Counted from the first letter of the stretch, positions 1-12,427 are shown. The stretch: DNA of 64,000 bases from Platycnemis pennipes (GCA_933228895.1 OW121854.1:55532609-55596608), one strand, 5' to 3'. The notes: generated from the sequence alone by a model not told the origin. Made by a program: numbers and translations.

Positions 1-559
1 GGTATTAAATTTTGCTCTTACTATCTTGGGGGCATGGAAAATACTGACCTACTACGCATATATTTCTGAACAACATGGGTAAAAAAAATAGCTTTAGCTC
101 GATAAAAGACAAGAATTCAGATAAGCATGAAGAAGTGCGTAGATAGATGAACCGAATGGAGATCTGCGTCAAACTAAACTTAAATTTAGTGACTGTGATG
201 ATATTGATACTAAAATGAATCATCATTGGGGAAGTAGCATCCTTCTCATCAATTCTTATCGCATACTGCCACCCAAAAAGCGAGATTCAACGTGGAAGCC
301 TGGGGGAGAGAAGGAGTATGGTGAACACATCAGTGGAAACACAAGAGCAACGCTTGACTAATTGGAAAAAAAGGGAAGGGCTAAGAAGTGTACTGTGGGA
401 GGGAATGGGGGCGGAAGAGCCGGACTCCAGTGGGGAAACGAGAATTCCTTGGAGGCGGAAAGGATGTTGGTAAGGGGAAGGAACTGCCCACGGAGATGGA
501 GTTAATGTTCGAGGGAGGGGAAGTGGGGCTGGGGGAGGAGGAAGGGGAGAAAAACATTA

Positions 560-1100
560 ACCCCCTCTCCGTCTGCCGAGTTAAGCCCTCCGGTCTAGAT
601 GACGACCCGATTGGGTACGTGACATCATTGTGTTTCGGTTCGGCTCCATGTCCCTAAATACCTTTCCCGTCTCTACCCTCTTTTCTTTCGCACCCCCCCC
701 CCCCCCTCCCCTCCCCCAAACCCCGAGAAACCCCTAACTAAACCCCTTTCCCCAGAGCGCGGACCGGAGAGCCGTCGACCTGAGTCAATGCCTCAAGAAG
801 TTCCTCTCCGAGGCGCTTTAATGGCCGCTGCCATTGTCAATTACGCCCTCGGTCTGCCGAACCGACCCGCCAGAGAGTGGAGGCAATGCGCACCTCGTTA
901 CAATCTTCATCGCTCCGAAGGGTTTTCGAGAGACGCGCGGCGAGGAGCTGGCGCGGATATTGTATTGCATTGCAATTCCGTGCATGCGCGTCGAGTGGTA
1001 TTCTCTCTCGCCGGCAGTCGAGCAGGCATCTTGCTGCCTAACGACCGGTGAGCAGAAGAACAATGAGTGCCCCGAGCTAAGAGCTCCAGCGCGGTGAAAA
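560..1100. other. GC/CpG-rich block, unexplained
   Basis: CpG-dense sequence (for example GGACCGGAGAGCCGTCGACC, CGAGAGACGCGCGGCGAGG) with overlapping ORFs in several frames. No protein family recognised. It could be an unrecognised upstream exon, a promoter/CpG island or a GC-rich repeat. Confidence 0.4.
693..706. repeat. (C)14 homopolymer
   Basis: Fourteen C in a row followed by TCCCCTCCCCC; the opposite strand is a G-run tract with G-quadruplex potential. A similar C14 occurs at 25083-25096. Confidence 0.95.
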
Positions 1101-1310
1101 AAGGGTGAAACTGCGTGTTCATTTAGGTCAAGGGAAGAAGATACACGGGAAGGATTGCCCCGAGATTCGTAAAGAAAACAGAAAAGGAACATCGGATGTG
1201 AAAGCATTACGTTTCGTTCCTCTGGTGCTGGCTCACAAAGCATTTCCCAATGAAGCATTTTGTAGAAATAATGAAATATCTCTCATTGCCCAAAACAGGT
1301 ATTGACGCGG

Positions 1311-1975
1311 TACATCTACATCTATATAATACCCTGCAAGCCACCACAAGGGTGTGTGACAGGGGGTGATTTCTCACCAAACATGCACTACATATCATTC
1401 ATAAAAAAGGAATAATATTAACATAGTAGTCAGAACTACACTATTTAAAAAAGACAGAAATTGCAAAGCAAACATGCAAAAAAATTCTGTTAGTAGGATT
1501 AGCTTTAAGTACTCATACCAACATGCAGCTACCAATGCTATTCATTGCTACTCTTCGATAGGACATTTTTACCGTTTTTCGTATCTCTAATTGTACGAGG
1601 GAAAAAGAACATTTTGAATCGGTCAGTTCGGCAATCAATTTCTCTAATTTTATGATTATGGTCCAGTCTGCCATAGTAAGTTGGGGTTCGCAAAATATTT
1701 TTAACATCATCACTGAAAATATTGCCTTGGAATTTGTTTAAGAGGTTAAGTCTAAATTTCAACCTGCGATCTGACAATGATTCCCATTTCAATTCATTTA
1801 ATAGACTGGTTACGCTAATATAATTATCGTACCGTCCCTTTACAAATCTTGCCGATCTTCGCTGCACACGTTCAAGTTCATTCCTTAGACCGATTTCGTA
1901 GGGATCCCATACACTGGCAGCATATTCCAAATGAGGTCTAACAAGGGAAAAGTAGCTGATTTCTCGTGCAGAAGA
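1311..1975 (-). mobile_element. LINE family A, 5'-truncated copy A1 (RT C-terminus)
   Basis: Read on the minus strand, an open segment (1930-1538, continuing upstream to about 1975) encodes SLVRPHLEYAASVWDPYE and then RVQRRSARFVKGRY and DRLKFRLNLLNKF-like residues. That is the thumb/C-terminal part of a CR1/L2/Jockey-type reverse transcriptase. Endonuclease and catalytic RT core are missing. The 3' end at 1311-1345 has the family's CACCCTTGTGGTGGCTTGCAG-like hairpin and a GATGTA-type tail. It abuts the tail of copy A2 in the same orientation. Confidence 0.85.
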
Positions 1976-1982
1976 TAAAACA

Positions 1983-2318
1983 ATCTACATCTACACTATA
2001 CCCTGCAAGCCACCGCGAGGGTGTGTGGCAGGGGGTGAAGTTCACAAAGCATGCACTACTAACATGCAAACAAGCAACTATAGGGTCTCATGCAACTAGA
2101 TTGTTAGTATCTATATTGTTTAAGGGGTTAATACATACATCACGCACTACAGGCTACTCAAAAATATTTCACCTACCTATCCCTTTGCTATGCTGCCTAT
2201 TCTGTTCTCTTATAGTGCGGGGAAATGCCATTTTGAATATATCGGTACGACACTCTAGCTCTCTAATATTATTTATCTTATTTTTTTCTTATTTTATTTA
2301 TCTGGTCGAATCAAATAT
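1983..2318 (-). mobile_element. LINE family A, 3'-end copy A2
   Basis: The + strand begins with an ATCTACATCTACAC tail complement, then CCCTGCAAGCCACCGCGAGG and GTGTGTGGCAGGGGGTGA, the family A 3' hairpin. It continues through the 3' UTR and the reverse-complemented end of the RT ORF (PRTIR-like residues, frame broken). It closely matches copy A7 at 20.3 kb. The 5' boundary near 2318 is approximate. Confidence 0.8.
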
Positions 2319-2503
2319 TGATACTATCTTCGCTCCTCTCTCCTGCCCAATTGAAACCTGGGTACGACAAGAAAGATATAAATGTCATCCAAATGCGGTG
2401 GCTAAAATACGCAATAAGCCACATGGTCTAAACTAAGGATCTCCTAAATACGGCCCGTGAACCAAAGGTGGCCCACGATATGACTATACCCAGCTCTGCA
2501 CTT

Positions 2504-2632
2504 GAAAAATGAGTAACTTCCAGAGTGATAGGGTTTATGCTTGAGCACACATGATATTTCTTACCAGAAGATCTGTAAAGAGCGATACCTTATCGTAATA
2601 AACCCTATCAAATTTGAAGTTACTCATTTTTC
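2504..2632. repeat. Foldback with 34-base arms
   Basis: Arm 2504-2537 (GAAAAATGAGTAACTTC...) pairs with 2599-2632 (...GAAGTTACTCATTTTTC), with a few mismatches in the middle (CCAGAG versus AAATTT). The spacer is 61 bases. It is probably a MITE core or the ends of a small DNA element. Confidence 0.8.
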
Positions 2633-2778
2633 CAGTTCAGTTATGTTCCATTTCCACTCAATCACGCCTGAAATCTCAGATTTTATTCAGCTCGTTCAAT
2701 ATTGCGCGGGAATGCACCATTGTGCCATTTTTTCTACAATAATCCGCAAAAGGAAACACGGTAGATGAAGATGCCTCG

Positions 2779-2966
2779 GGTTTCCATCTGGGTGAGTGGC
2801 TCCTGGTCCGACGTTTCCACGGCCTACTCTGCCGTCGTCCTAAGGGTGATTAGTGAATCACAACTCATGAACTCATCTCCCTGTGGACGACGTCGGATTG
2901 AGCCATTGAAACGTCGGATTGAGCCATTGAAACGTCGGACATGGAGCCCCTCACCGGGATGGAAAC
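2779..2966. repeat. Inverted repeat with internal 21-bp tandem duplication
   Basis: GTTTCCATCTGGGTGAGTGG and CTCCTGGTCCGACGTTTCC (2779-2819) pair with the block 2929-2966 (CGTCGGACATGGAGCCCC, CACCGGGATGGAAAC). A nested inner pair is GTCGTCCTAAGGGTGATTAG with ATCTCCCTGTGGACGAC. The 21-base unit CGTCGGATTGAGCCATTGAA(A) is repeated at 2891-2911 and 2912-2932. Confidence 0.8.
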
Positions 2967-3549
2967 TCGACAGACTTTCATGAACTCAATTCACCGGGAA
3001 ATTTCACTGAAGTCAGTCACGGAAGCACATGGTGTTGATAGGTTTCAAATGTATTGATAACGACTATGATCAAAATATACGGATATTCTATGCTGTGTTA
3101 ATTTTAGCATTATCAATGATTTTATTTTATACTAAATCGTAAATATATATACACTTCGCACTTCTTCGATCTCGATCGACAATAATCAGTGTTTACCTAA
3201 TCTCAAATAAAGCTCACTTGTTCTAAAGATTTATTGCTACGTTCAATGAACTGTACTAAAGTTTCCAATGTGTCCACAATGGTAGAATATTGGAGTGTCC
3301 TAGTCTGAACAAAATTGATAGTTTTAGTAAAGTTTACATTGATATGGAAAAGACTAACATGAACTAAGTACATTTTCTGGCTGTGCTTTGCTGGGTGAAT
3401 GTGGAAAGATTCCGAATTGAGATACCCTAGGAGTCGGCTATGGAAGGACTGATATTGGGTAAAGGGAACGTAATAGAAGTGAGTTAATCTCTACAAAAAA
3501 AGCTTACTGATCATCCCGCTTGCCACTCAAGAGTGAATCGTTATTGACC

Positions 3550-4036
3550 AATGCGTAATAGGGATCATTATCAGACCGCAGGTTGAAATATAGACAATCT
3601 CTTAAGTTAATTCCAAGATGATATTTTTATTTATGACATTAGATATATTTTCTAAATTCCTCCTCACTATGGTATACTGGACCATAAATATAAAATTAGG
3701 AACCTGTGGGTTCGGCAATCCGATAGATTTAAGGTGCCTTACTTTCCTTTTACTATTAGGGATCTGAATAGCCATGATTATAAACAAAATATATGCAAAT
3801 ATTTATCATTAGGTATCCTAGAGAGTTGCATGTTGGTATAAAGAATATTAGCTAACCCAACTAACAGCACATTTATACATGCTTGCTCCCTCATTAAATA
3901 ATTATTTAAATTGTTAAATTTCAACTAAAATGCAGCTACAAATCCTCTTTAAGGTAATGCAAGTTTGGTGAATATGCATCCCTTGCCACGCACCTGATGG
4001 TGGCTTGCAGGGTATTATGTATATTTAAATGAACGT
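3550..4036 (+). mobile_element. LINE family A, decayed 3' copy A3
   Basis: CGCAGGTTGAAATATAGACAA near 3578 and CTATGGTATACTGGACCATAA near 3668 align with the RT C-terminal region of copies A1 and A8, with frameshifts and stops. The 3' end at 3985-4030 has the CCACGCACC...GGTGGCTTGCAGGG hairpin and a degraded tail. It is older than A1 or A7 judging by the number of substitutions. Confidence 0.7.
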
Positions 4037-4552
4037 TGGATAGTTAATAGTTATGCATGCATCAGGCTGGTGTAACTGATTCTTTGCGTCTATAAATGAA
4101 TTAATTTTTTTATCTAAGGTTTAATGATTTGTTCCAACATATTAGGTCTTAATAACTATTAGACATGTTGTTCACATGAGTTAGTAAAAACCTTTTTTCG
4201 GTTTTTCTGTGCACATTATAATTCAAAAGTTATACCACCCTTGTACAGTTCCCTATGTGTGCGGGATATTCTAAATGTAGCCTGGCAAGTGAAAAGAAAA
4301 ATCTTTCTCCATTTTCACATCGCATTTACCAGAATCCTTTGCGCTAATCCTAATCTATGACTTTCAAGAGAAATTACTTTCCTGATATGTTTCCCTACGC
4401 TGCACCCTCTATGATGGTGATGCCTAAGTATGTAATCATTATTGCGCTTACAGTTCACTTTCTTCGATGCAATTTGTAGGTACTTCGATCAACTCTTGTT
4501 TTTTTCAAAAGATCATAATCGCATATTTCTTCAAAATTAATTCACGCTTATA

Positions 4553-4605
4553 ATGTCATCATCATCATCGGTCAACAATCCTTCTCCAGATGGATGCATC
4601 AATTT
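4553..4605 (-). mobile_element. Possible RTE-like LINE 3' tip (R1)
   Basis: TCATCATCATCATCGGTCAA and CAATCCTT match the complement of the RTE tail seen at 24.3 and 30.6 kb (GGATTGTTGACC followed by TGATGA repeats). About 50 bases; could be chance plus a microsatellite. Confidence 0.4.
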
Positions 4606-4639
4606 TGGATTTCATTCCATAGGGGAATGGCAAAAGTTG

Positions 4640-7600
4640 TAGACGTGGTCATTAATTAAGCGAAACGTATCTGCACGTGTTGCCTGGACGTAGAACAAGT
4701 TGTTACAGTATCGTTAAGCCTTTCGGTATCCTTCAGTGAAGATTTTTTCATTGTAAATATTTTGCCTCCAAATGCCATGACGCGTCGGCCACAACTATCA
4801 GTAATAGCTCTCGTAATGGTTTCAGCTACGACTCGCTTGTGGGTGAAGGAATTTCGTCGTTCCGTCGGCATTACGATGAAATTGGCAAACAGCCCTCTAC
4901 GGTGAAGAAAGAAGCAGTCGCGACCCAAATCGAAAAAATGATCCCTGCAATTTCATTTGATCCGGATAATTGGGCCTTGGACCACGTCGATATTCAAATG
5001 GCCGTCTCTTGAATACGAGTAAAATTTCCAATTACCCGGTCCAAATAGGATGGATAGAATTCTATCCAGCGTGGTATTTATTTAGCATAATTTTACAGAA
5101 CGCAATAAAAAAAGGTGTCAGTACACTGAAAGTTGCACGAAATTTAAACCCTCGTGCTTTTTTTCATTGAAAAACACGTAACAGGCATATTATTCGCCGC
5201 GAGCCACGATTGGAATTTCGCGAGTGTCGGAATAATTATTATTCGGACGCCTCTGCAAGATGAGTTACCGATTTGATTCATCATGTTTCATAGGTATAGT
5301 ATCCACAATTATGCATGAATATATTTTTGCAACGAAGGGCACTTGTAATATAGCATAGGTAATCAATAACTATAAATTGGAACTGGTGTGCTGGGTCAAA
5401 AATAGCAATTCCCAACACGTGGGTTAGATTATAAATTCCATCTTCGAAAACATTTAATCGACTGCCAGCTGTTATGTGTGCGATCACCCAAATAAGGATT
5501 CGCCAGACAAATGACGCATGAGACTGTATCGCGTGAATATTTAATTAAATGTGTTTCAGAGTGTCCCCATGCCATCATTGCCAAAATCTCAAGTTTCCAA
5601 ATCATTCGTTACACAAGTTCTCCATGGTAATTCCGCAGGAAAGATTTCAACATTAATTTCTCTGATTAAGACATTATTAAACTTCCATTAACGGTCACCT
5701 GATCTATTTTTTATCGATAATCTTATGAAAATGTAGTTATTTATTTTGAAGGATTTGGGAAAGAGGATAGACGACGTTTCGGGGCATTTCAATTTCTTCA
5801 CAGAAATCTACCTGTACTACATTTAATAACCGAAATTGTAGGCAATAGCGGAATCAGGTGGAGAACAGTTAAAAACTGACTCTAAAAATAAGGACGACGA
5901 GTAGAGCCACAGTGGGGAAAACTTGTAATTATAATATTTGGTAAAAATCCAGATTAGCGCAGGCTCTTTAAAGAGGATTCATTCTAATTATGGCTATTTC
6001 AGTTGCATTACAAAATTAAATTTTAAATACATTGTTAGTTCAGTGATTACGGACAAGTAATGCGCCAGGGGTTAAGTCGAATATAATTTATAGCTTGCTG
6101 CAGCCCTTTGCCCACATGAGGAAATAATACGATAAAATTGGCCAATTTGGGGCCTCCGATGATTTTTAAAAGATAGCACCATACACAACTAGACGATGGT
6201 AAAGTTAATTTCGTCAGCAGTTATCATGTTTTCACTGAAATAAAAATAACAATTTATTCTTACTGAAGCACGAGGTTAAGCCAAATTCATTGCAACAGCA
6301 TTGAGCTACAGAGAAATACCACAAATTTGTCCCTCGCAGTCATTTTCAGAGGTTGAAGTTGCATTTCTGTGCGTCGGATACCGTCATGGAACTTAATTTC
6401 ATAAAGCTTTTTCTTTCGTGACTTCGTGCATAAATGTGGATACCTTCAGCCAATCCTTTTACGTTCATCTTTGGTCTCTCCCATTCATTTCGTTCAATAC
6501 TTACACCAAAATTAAAGAAATATTTACGTTAATACTCCTTAATTACCAAATTAATTTAATAGTAATTAATTCAATACTAAAAATTCGACTCAAATGAAAA
6601 ATTAAAGGGAAACATATCATTTCAGGAAAAAATTCAATGGACCACTCCCATTTTTCATCGTGTAGCAAAATAAACCTGCTCCCTTACATGACGTCAAGGT
6701 AACTCGAAAAATCCTGTTTTCAATGGGTTGAAATAAAAATTTAGTCATTCAAATGGCTTATTACTCGATGTAGCTTTTCATTCCAAATTTTGCGCACATG
6801 CATACCTTGCTTGTATGCTTATGATATGCTTAGCGCAGGTGAGCTACGATTGAATTTTGAAGGAATTCAGCCGACCTAAAAAAGAGAAATATATCGTGTT
6901 CTTTAGCAAACATGTACAAATTTAGATCCTTGTTTGATTCCCGTGAACAATCATTTATAAACGGGAAGAAATAAAATTTCTTCGCGATGGCGCTAGCAGA
7001 AAACGGGATGGATTTGAATATCGCTAAATGCTACACTTCATACCATGAATTGATGATATCGCCTGAACAAGGCCGTCAAGAGGCACTTGGATGCAAAATA
7101 ATAGAAAACTTGAGATAAACACCTTTACTGCTTAATCCATTCTCAAGAAACGCAGGTAAACTCGTTACCATTAACCGCAGAGATACGCAGTCGCTTAATT
7201 ATGAATGGTATACCTATGATCGCATACAAGTGAGCTAGGTATTAATGACTCCTTCGGTGACTCAGCTTATCACTAAGTTCAGCTCGAGTCCCTCATTAAA
7301 CAGTTCGAATCAAGCATTTAACAAAAATCTAATTCCGTTACGCAGGGGTAAAAGAGAACGTAAATGGATTTTAAATCAATCTACTCTCTCCTACAATTAA
7401 TTACAATAATTTCTCTTAACGTATCAGCAGAAAATCCAATTACACAGTTCCACACAAGAGTCGGGTATTCGCAGAATTTCCTCACACTGATTTATCCTGC
7501 CTAACAAACCTTTTGCATTAAAAAATTAACTCTCGAATAACTGAATAATTTGGTGCTTTCCCGGCGAATAGACTGAATATTCATACTCTCGAATAACTCT

Positions 7601-10139
7601 TTTAATCTCCGTTTTAAAGTTCTCTATTGGCTATTAATAAGGGCTTAAAATCATGTATATAGTGTAAAAGCCTCCGATGAAAAAGACAGCAATGAGTTGA
7701 TGCCTCCTTAGGAAGATGGATTACTACTTATTATCACGCTGTAATTATCAACTTCAATTTCAAATAGTAATTGTAAATGTATTCTTTCTCAACCAACTCT
7801 TAGGAGCCAATTTACTATCAAGGTTTATAGTGGCATATTGCTTCTGCAAATATCTCTACTAAGGTATCCTTAGCCTAATTAAGAGGATTTCTACTGGGGA
7901 TCGATACGATTTGGTTGCTGAATAAAGAAAACCGATGAGCTAGGATATATTTAATCCTACCGCGACTATCCTTACAGGCGCAAATGACCCCAGATGTTGG
8001 CATTATCCTCCTTATTACCACTGTTTCTCAGCCCAATTTGGAGAGTTATAGGTTTGGAGAGGAGACTAACGGGTTAAGCTTTTTGGTCTTCAATAATTGG
8101 AGCAGGCGATGGCTTTTTTAGTCGATAAACATTTTGCATTATAAGGGCTAAAGAGACATGATGAAAGAGTTAACTGTGGGTGTCATGCTATACCTAGTTT
8201 CCAAATGGTAAAAAAAAAATTTGTTTTTTTTTCTACTGGTAACGTAAAAATATACGGTTGGTTTATTTCTTTAGGTCTTTGAAATGAGTCCATATTAATT
8301 AATTCAGTGAGCTCATCAAGAAACCATTAGGGATGAGGATGGGTTTATAGAGACGAGCACCTGACTCAAAACCGATGAAGAGAGAGGAGTGATGCTATTT
8401 CGAAATGAATTGGATCGCTGGAGTGAAACCAGGTCCCCTCTGTAATCGAGTGTACTATTTTGTTTCGACGACACTAAAGGCATCGGCCTTTCGTTGCCTG
8501 ATGGGATTAGGTCCAAATTAGGCTATTGTAAGTGGCCGGATGATGGAGGTTTACTCCACCTTTTTTTATTTTAGACCGGCCGAGCTTTTGAAGCAGATTA
8601 GGGTGAATAAACCTTTTGGTTTTTTTTTTCGTTTAATGACGAAGGAGCTGACATTTAAACAGAGTGAGTTTTTTGTGGAGGATAATGCTCGGAATTTTGT
8701 TTTACTTTTCCAGCGGGAAGGTGGGATTTTTAGTAAATTAATGGAGGTTCTTTTGCCCACAGTTTTAATCTTTTTTGGATGGGGCATGTTCTCATCATTT
8801 TTTAATGCTTACAGTTTATTTCCATTTCCTACCCTGTGAAAACTCTAGAGCGTTAGTATTTTGCGTTTTTAGTTACGCGTCTTAGTGGAAGTTTCACGGT
8901 TGATAATGTTATCTTATTTCTATAATTTTAAACACAGGGTAACATACCTTTCTTATTATTCTTCTACAAGTAAGGGTGATTTTTTGTGTAAAGTAGCACT
9001 CAGGGTTTAGTCTTCACAGTAACACTTTGCCAGAAGTATTTCTTGTTTTCGATTGGCATATTTCATCAGTTTTTTCACCACCTTTGAAATGATATATGTA
9101 TTTTCCCTCTCCCATCGTTGAAAGTCTTAGGTACCCCAATCTCAATCTTAGGTACTCCAAACGCTCTCAATAGCATCATAAATCCGCTAATCCTGTTTTC
9201 CAAATTATTCTTGCATCTTCCTTTCTTCCAGCACCATGCGAGCTATTTTCTCTATCGTTTCCCTTTCTATCCATATACATTCCTTATTCTCCTCCAGACG
9301 CTCCAGACTCACATTTTTAAAATCCACCGAAAAATATTTCATTAATCTTCCCCCTTGAATCCATGTCTCGGATCAATTTAACCTCACACTCCTTATCTGG
9401 CTTTTTAGTCATTTTTCTTCTCTTCATTACTCGAATACTGCTGAGCTCTCTCCTATTGTTATATACTTGTTTGCCGAAGGATTTTTGACTCCCAATATCG
9501 TTTTACAAATGCCCACCTTCGTCTAAATGTCAACCTGAATTTCAACATTTTTCCTTCAAGGGGTACGTCTTAGATGACTTTATCATTTATAAGGCAGGAT
9601 TGTGGAAAGGAATACCCAAGAGAAGATACCATTGGAAATAATTTTTTTCTACACACACAACTGCATTGTACTCTAAAAATCACCGCTAGTGTGAGTGGAG
9701 AGACCCTGGACAACTCCTGCATGAATTACTTATAAGTAAACTATTACATTGTTGGAGACTGCCCAACAAATTTCACTCTGGGCAGCTTTTTAATCGAGGA
9801 GTCACGGTTACTTCATTTACAATACAGACTCCTACTGAAAACTGTTATCATTCCCAAAATACACTGTACAAACCTCATGATACATAATTTGAACCTTTGA
9901 AGTAAATTAAAATTGGTCTCTTGGCGAGGATGATGCTTGAATGACACGAGCAAGAGTCCACAAATAGAACAAAATATTTACGCTACGATTTCATGGCATC
10001 GAAAGTTTCTTTATGTCCTTCCATATCTTGTGAAAGATGTGACATACGTTGAGCGAGTATATAGTGATTATGGCGAATGGGCAAGGTCGATATAATTATT
10101 TTTTCCCGCTCCCTAATTCATGATATTGTGGTGAAACAG
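4640..10139. other. AT-rich stretch without supported genes
   Basis: Five and a half kilobases of AT-rich DNA. ORFs at 4656-4928 (minus), 8540-8839 (plus) and 9118-9345 (plus) have no recognisable domain. 9000-9560 is T/C-rich and its complement hints at charged, LINE-like residues (KLIRDMDSRGKINE, TIEKIARMVLEERKM) but not enough to call. Confidence 0.5.
5777..5803 (-). other. CTG-AAGA...GAAACGTCG motif (hammerhead/Penelope-like)
   Basis: The minus strand reads CTGTGAAGAAATTGAAATG followed by CCCCGAAACGTCGTC. It keeps the order of the better motif at 22.0 kb, but the intervening stem is not convincing. Confidence 0.3.
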
Positions 10140-10575
10140 CGGAGATTAGGGAGACGCTGTTTTAGCCACCGGCTAAGTATCCATCGGCGGCGTTGCTCGA
10201 GTTGATTACAGAGTAATCTTCACTGTCTCGCGAGGGTATTGTCGAGGCAGAGGAGCTGTTGCATCACCGGGGCGTGGGTGGCCAAGAGGTCGGCCGCAGG
10301 CGTGGCAGAGGTTCGCCAAGAGCATTAGTGGAGGGTGGGGGGGGGGAGAAGAGGGAGAATTGGCGAGATGTGTGAAACGGAGTTGGTAGCGTGGTTGGCG
10401 AGCCGCGAGACCGGAGGAGTCGCCGGGGAGGAGACGGAGCTGGCGGTCTGGCCGTCGGACAGGGTTAAGGAGAGAGACATGGGTGATTAATTCCAGCGGA
10501 GGTGTCCACCAAGGCCGAAAACAATTTCCGTATAATTTCCCTCCACTTGAATGGGTGCAATGGATAATAGGCATG
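10140..10575. other. GC-rich block, unexplained
   Basis: CpG- and G-rich sequence with a GGGTGGGGGGGGGGAGAAG run near 10331 and a 122-codon minus-strand ORF of low-complexity character. No recognisable domain or splice pattern. Confidence 0.35.
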
Positions 10576-11385
10576 AAATTTGTTTCTCAAAGATTAATGA
10601 TGTACTTGATGCGAAATTTTCTCACCAATTTAAATATATAAGCCAAATTTTTCTACTCCCACCACAAAGATGATATTAAAATGTTACCGAAAATCGACGA
10701 AAGTCATGTGACCTGAAACGCCTTCTGACGTCACTGCACGGTATAGGTTCTATATTGCTGCGGAGATAGACATTTCTATTTTAAAAAAACAACGAAGTGA
10801 ATATATTGTTTTGAGATTTTTAGCCGTTTCTCGAAAGAAACGATGACTGAAAAAATACTTAAAAAAGCACATTCCCACAATTCCCTTTGGTTGTCTCCCT
10901 TATGGCGGCGTTCTTCTTTAAAAAAACCAGCGATTACATAGACGTAGTAGAAATTCTTGGGCACTAAACAGGCATTATATAATTAATGGACGATTTGCTC
11001 GTTACCATCCATACTACGTAAATAAAAAATCGAAATACAATGGTTTATTGCAATAAACAAATGAGAAAAATACATACGTTATCGCCAAGGATTCATTTAA
11101 CAACTTACCTCCACGCATAAACAGATAAACAACGCCCTTAGTGATACCGTGCCGTGACGTCATGCAAATACGTCGTGTTTTTAAGCTACCGAAAAGGTAT
11201 AGCTTTCAAAGAGTTATATCTTTGTTACACAACTTAATTCTTCAACAAAATTTTCGCCAAGCACATTTTAGCTAATAAACTTCACATTCAGAGAGTTATA
11301 AAAAGTAGTGCATGTTCCCCATTGCACACTTTCAATCTGGGTAATTCTATCTGGGCAGCGTATTTGGAGGTAACTAGGTCCGGTT

Positions 11386-11620
11386 TCCAGGGCGCAAAAA
11401 GAGAATTATTCATGAAATTGTATAACAATAATAGTAATAGTACTAGATAGGGAACGAGTTCGTATGGTTGATACTGGCTTCCAATCCTGATGGCCTGGGT
11501 TTGAATCCTGGTGGTAGCAAAGATTTTTAATCCATCCTCATTTAAGTACAATGTTGCGAGCACTTAGGGTACAGTTATTCGTCCGTCGGATGTAACCTTT
11601 GTCGCCAGGGCGTGAAAAAA
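11386..11620 (+). mobile_element. tRNA-derived SINE, copy S1 (first unit of a tandem duplication)
   Basis: GGCCTGGGTTTGAATCCTGG (B-box-like) at 11492, then TTTAATCCATCCTCATTTAAG and TTCGTCCGTCGGATGTAAC correspond to the head and middle of the SINE best seen at 47.75 kb. The 5' flank CAGGGCGCAAAAAGAGAATTA is repeated before S2, so flank and SINE were duplicated together. Confidence 0.75.
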
Positions 11621-11860
11621 GAATTATTCTTGCAAATGTATAGCCATAATAGGAGGTATTAGATAACTAGATAGATAACGGGTTGGTATGGTGGATAGTT
11701 CACATACTGGCTTCCATTCCTGATGGCCTGGGTTTGAATCCTGATAGTAGCAAAGATTTTTCATCCGTCCTCATTTGAGTGCAATGCTAAGAGCACTTCG
11801 AGTACAGTAATTTGTCCGTCGGTTTAAACCTTTGTTAAAGCATTGTCCGTTTTGCACCTA
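11606..11860 (+). mobile_element. tRNA-derived SINE, copy S2 (second tandem unit)
   Basis: GGGTTGGTATGGTGGATAG, GGCCTGGGTTTGAATCCTG (about 11725) and AGCACTTCGAGTACAGTAA, CCGTCGGTTTAAACC. About 220-235 bases downstream of the equivalent points in S1. The tail half of the SINE is absent in both. Confidence 0.75.
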
Positions 11861-12242
11861 ACGTTAAGATTAGGCTGATTGGAGGTTTCAATCCACTCTT
11901 CGCCCGTTATCTAAAATAAGTCTGTCCCCACAAAATGATCCACCGTAAGTATATTATGCTTAGTCCGTGGATCCACCTATCTTAATTGGTGCAACTACCA
12001 TGGCTACTACTAAAATGAGTAATATTCTTTGGCTTCCAGTTTTTATTCCTGAAGAAAGAGGATGGCCGTAGTAATGGAATTAGGTGAACCATCTGCTAAT
12101 GTTACAACCTGCTAATGGTTTCCAAGGGCACGTGATGAAGCCGGAGGGTGAAACAGGAGGATTTTTTTTCAATCGCTAAATTCCATGTTGATTCCGAGTT
12201 CTAAGTGAAAGGATAGGCTTTTTTCGTCGCACACGGAAAAAC

Positions 12243-12332
12243 GGAGAACTTCAAGTACAGTACTCCATCCGTCGGATAGGACATTCAACCGTGGTTCCCA
12301 TGGCGTCTTTCGTTACCAATAGGTTCATTGAT
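12243..12332 (+). mobile_element. SINE middle fragment S3
   Basis: AACTTCAAGTACAGTACTCC, ATCCGTCGGATAGGACATT and CATGGCGTCTTTCGTTACC match the SINE body between head and tail. Confidence 0.65.
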
Positions 12333-12427
12333 AATTAAATCTTTTGGGGAGACAGCCGGCTCCTTTAAATGCAGGTTAGGTTTGTTATTAATATGGGTAG
12401 GAATTTTCCAAGGAACGAGTAAAGTTA

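Noticed and set aside
788..1258. Overlapping frames in the CpG block as a first coding exon
   Set aside because: No signal peptide, no neuroligin N-terminal residues and no clear splice donor in frame.
2891..2940. Tandem 21-bp repeat considered as a CRISPR array
   Set aside because: Two contiguous units without spacers in eukaryotic DNA; it is an internal duplication in a foldback.
8540..8839. 99-codon plus-strand open frame
   Set aside because: Phe/Lys-rich, no domain, no homologous pattern or splice sites; likely chance in T-rich DNA.
10206..10574. 122-codon minus-strand open frame in a GC-rich block
   Set aside because: Pro/Arg/Leu low-complexity translation with no recognisable motif; the GC-rich composition explains its length.
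10720..11165. TGACGTCAC and GCACGGTAT in inverted orientation about 420 bases apart
   Set aside because: Match is about 20 bases and does not extend in either direction convincingly; could be chance or a decayed element.
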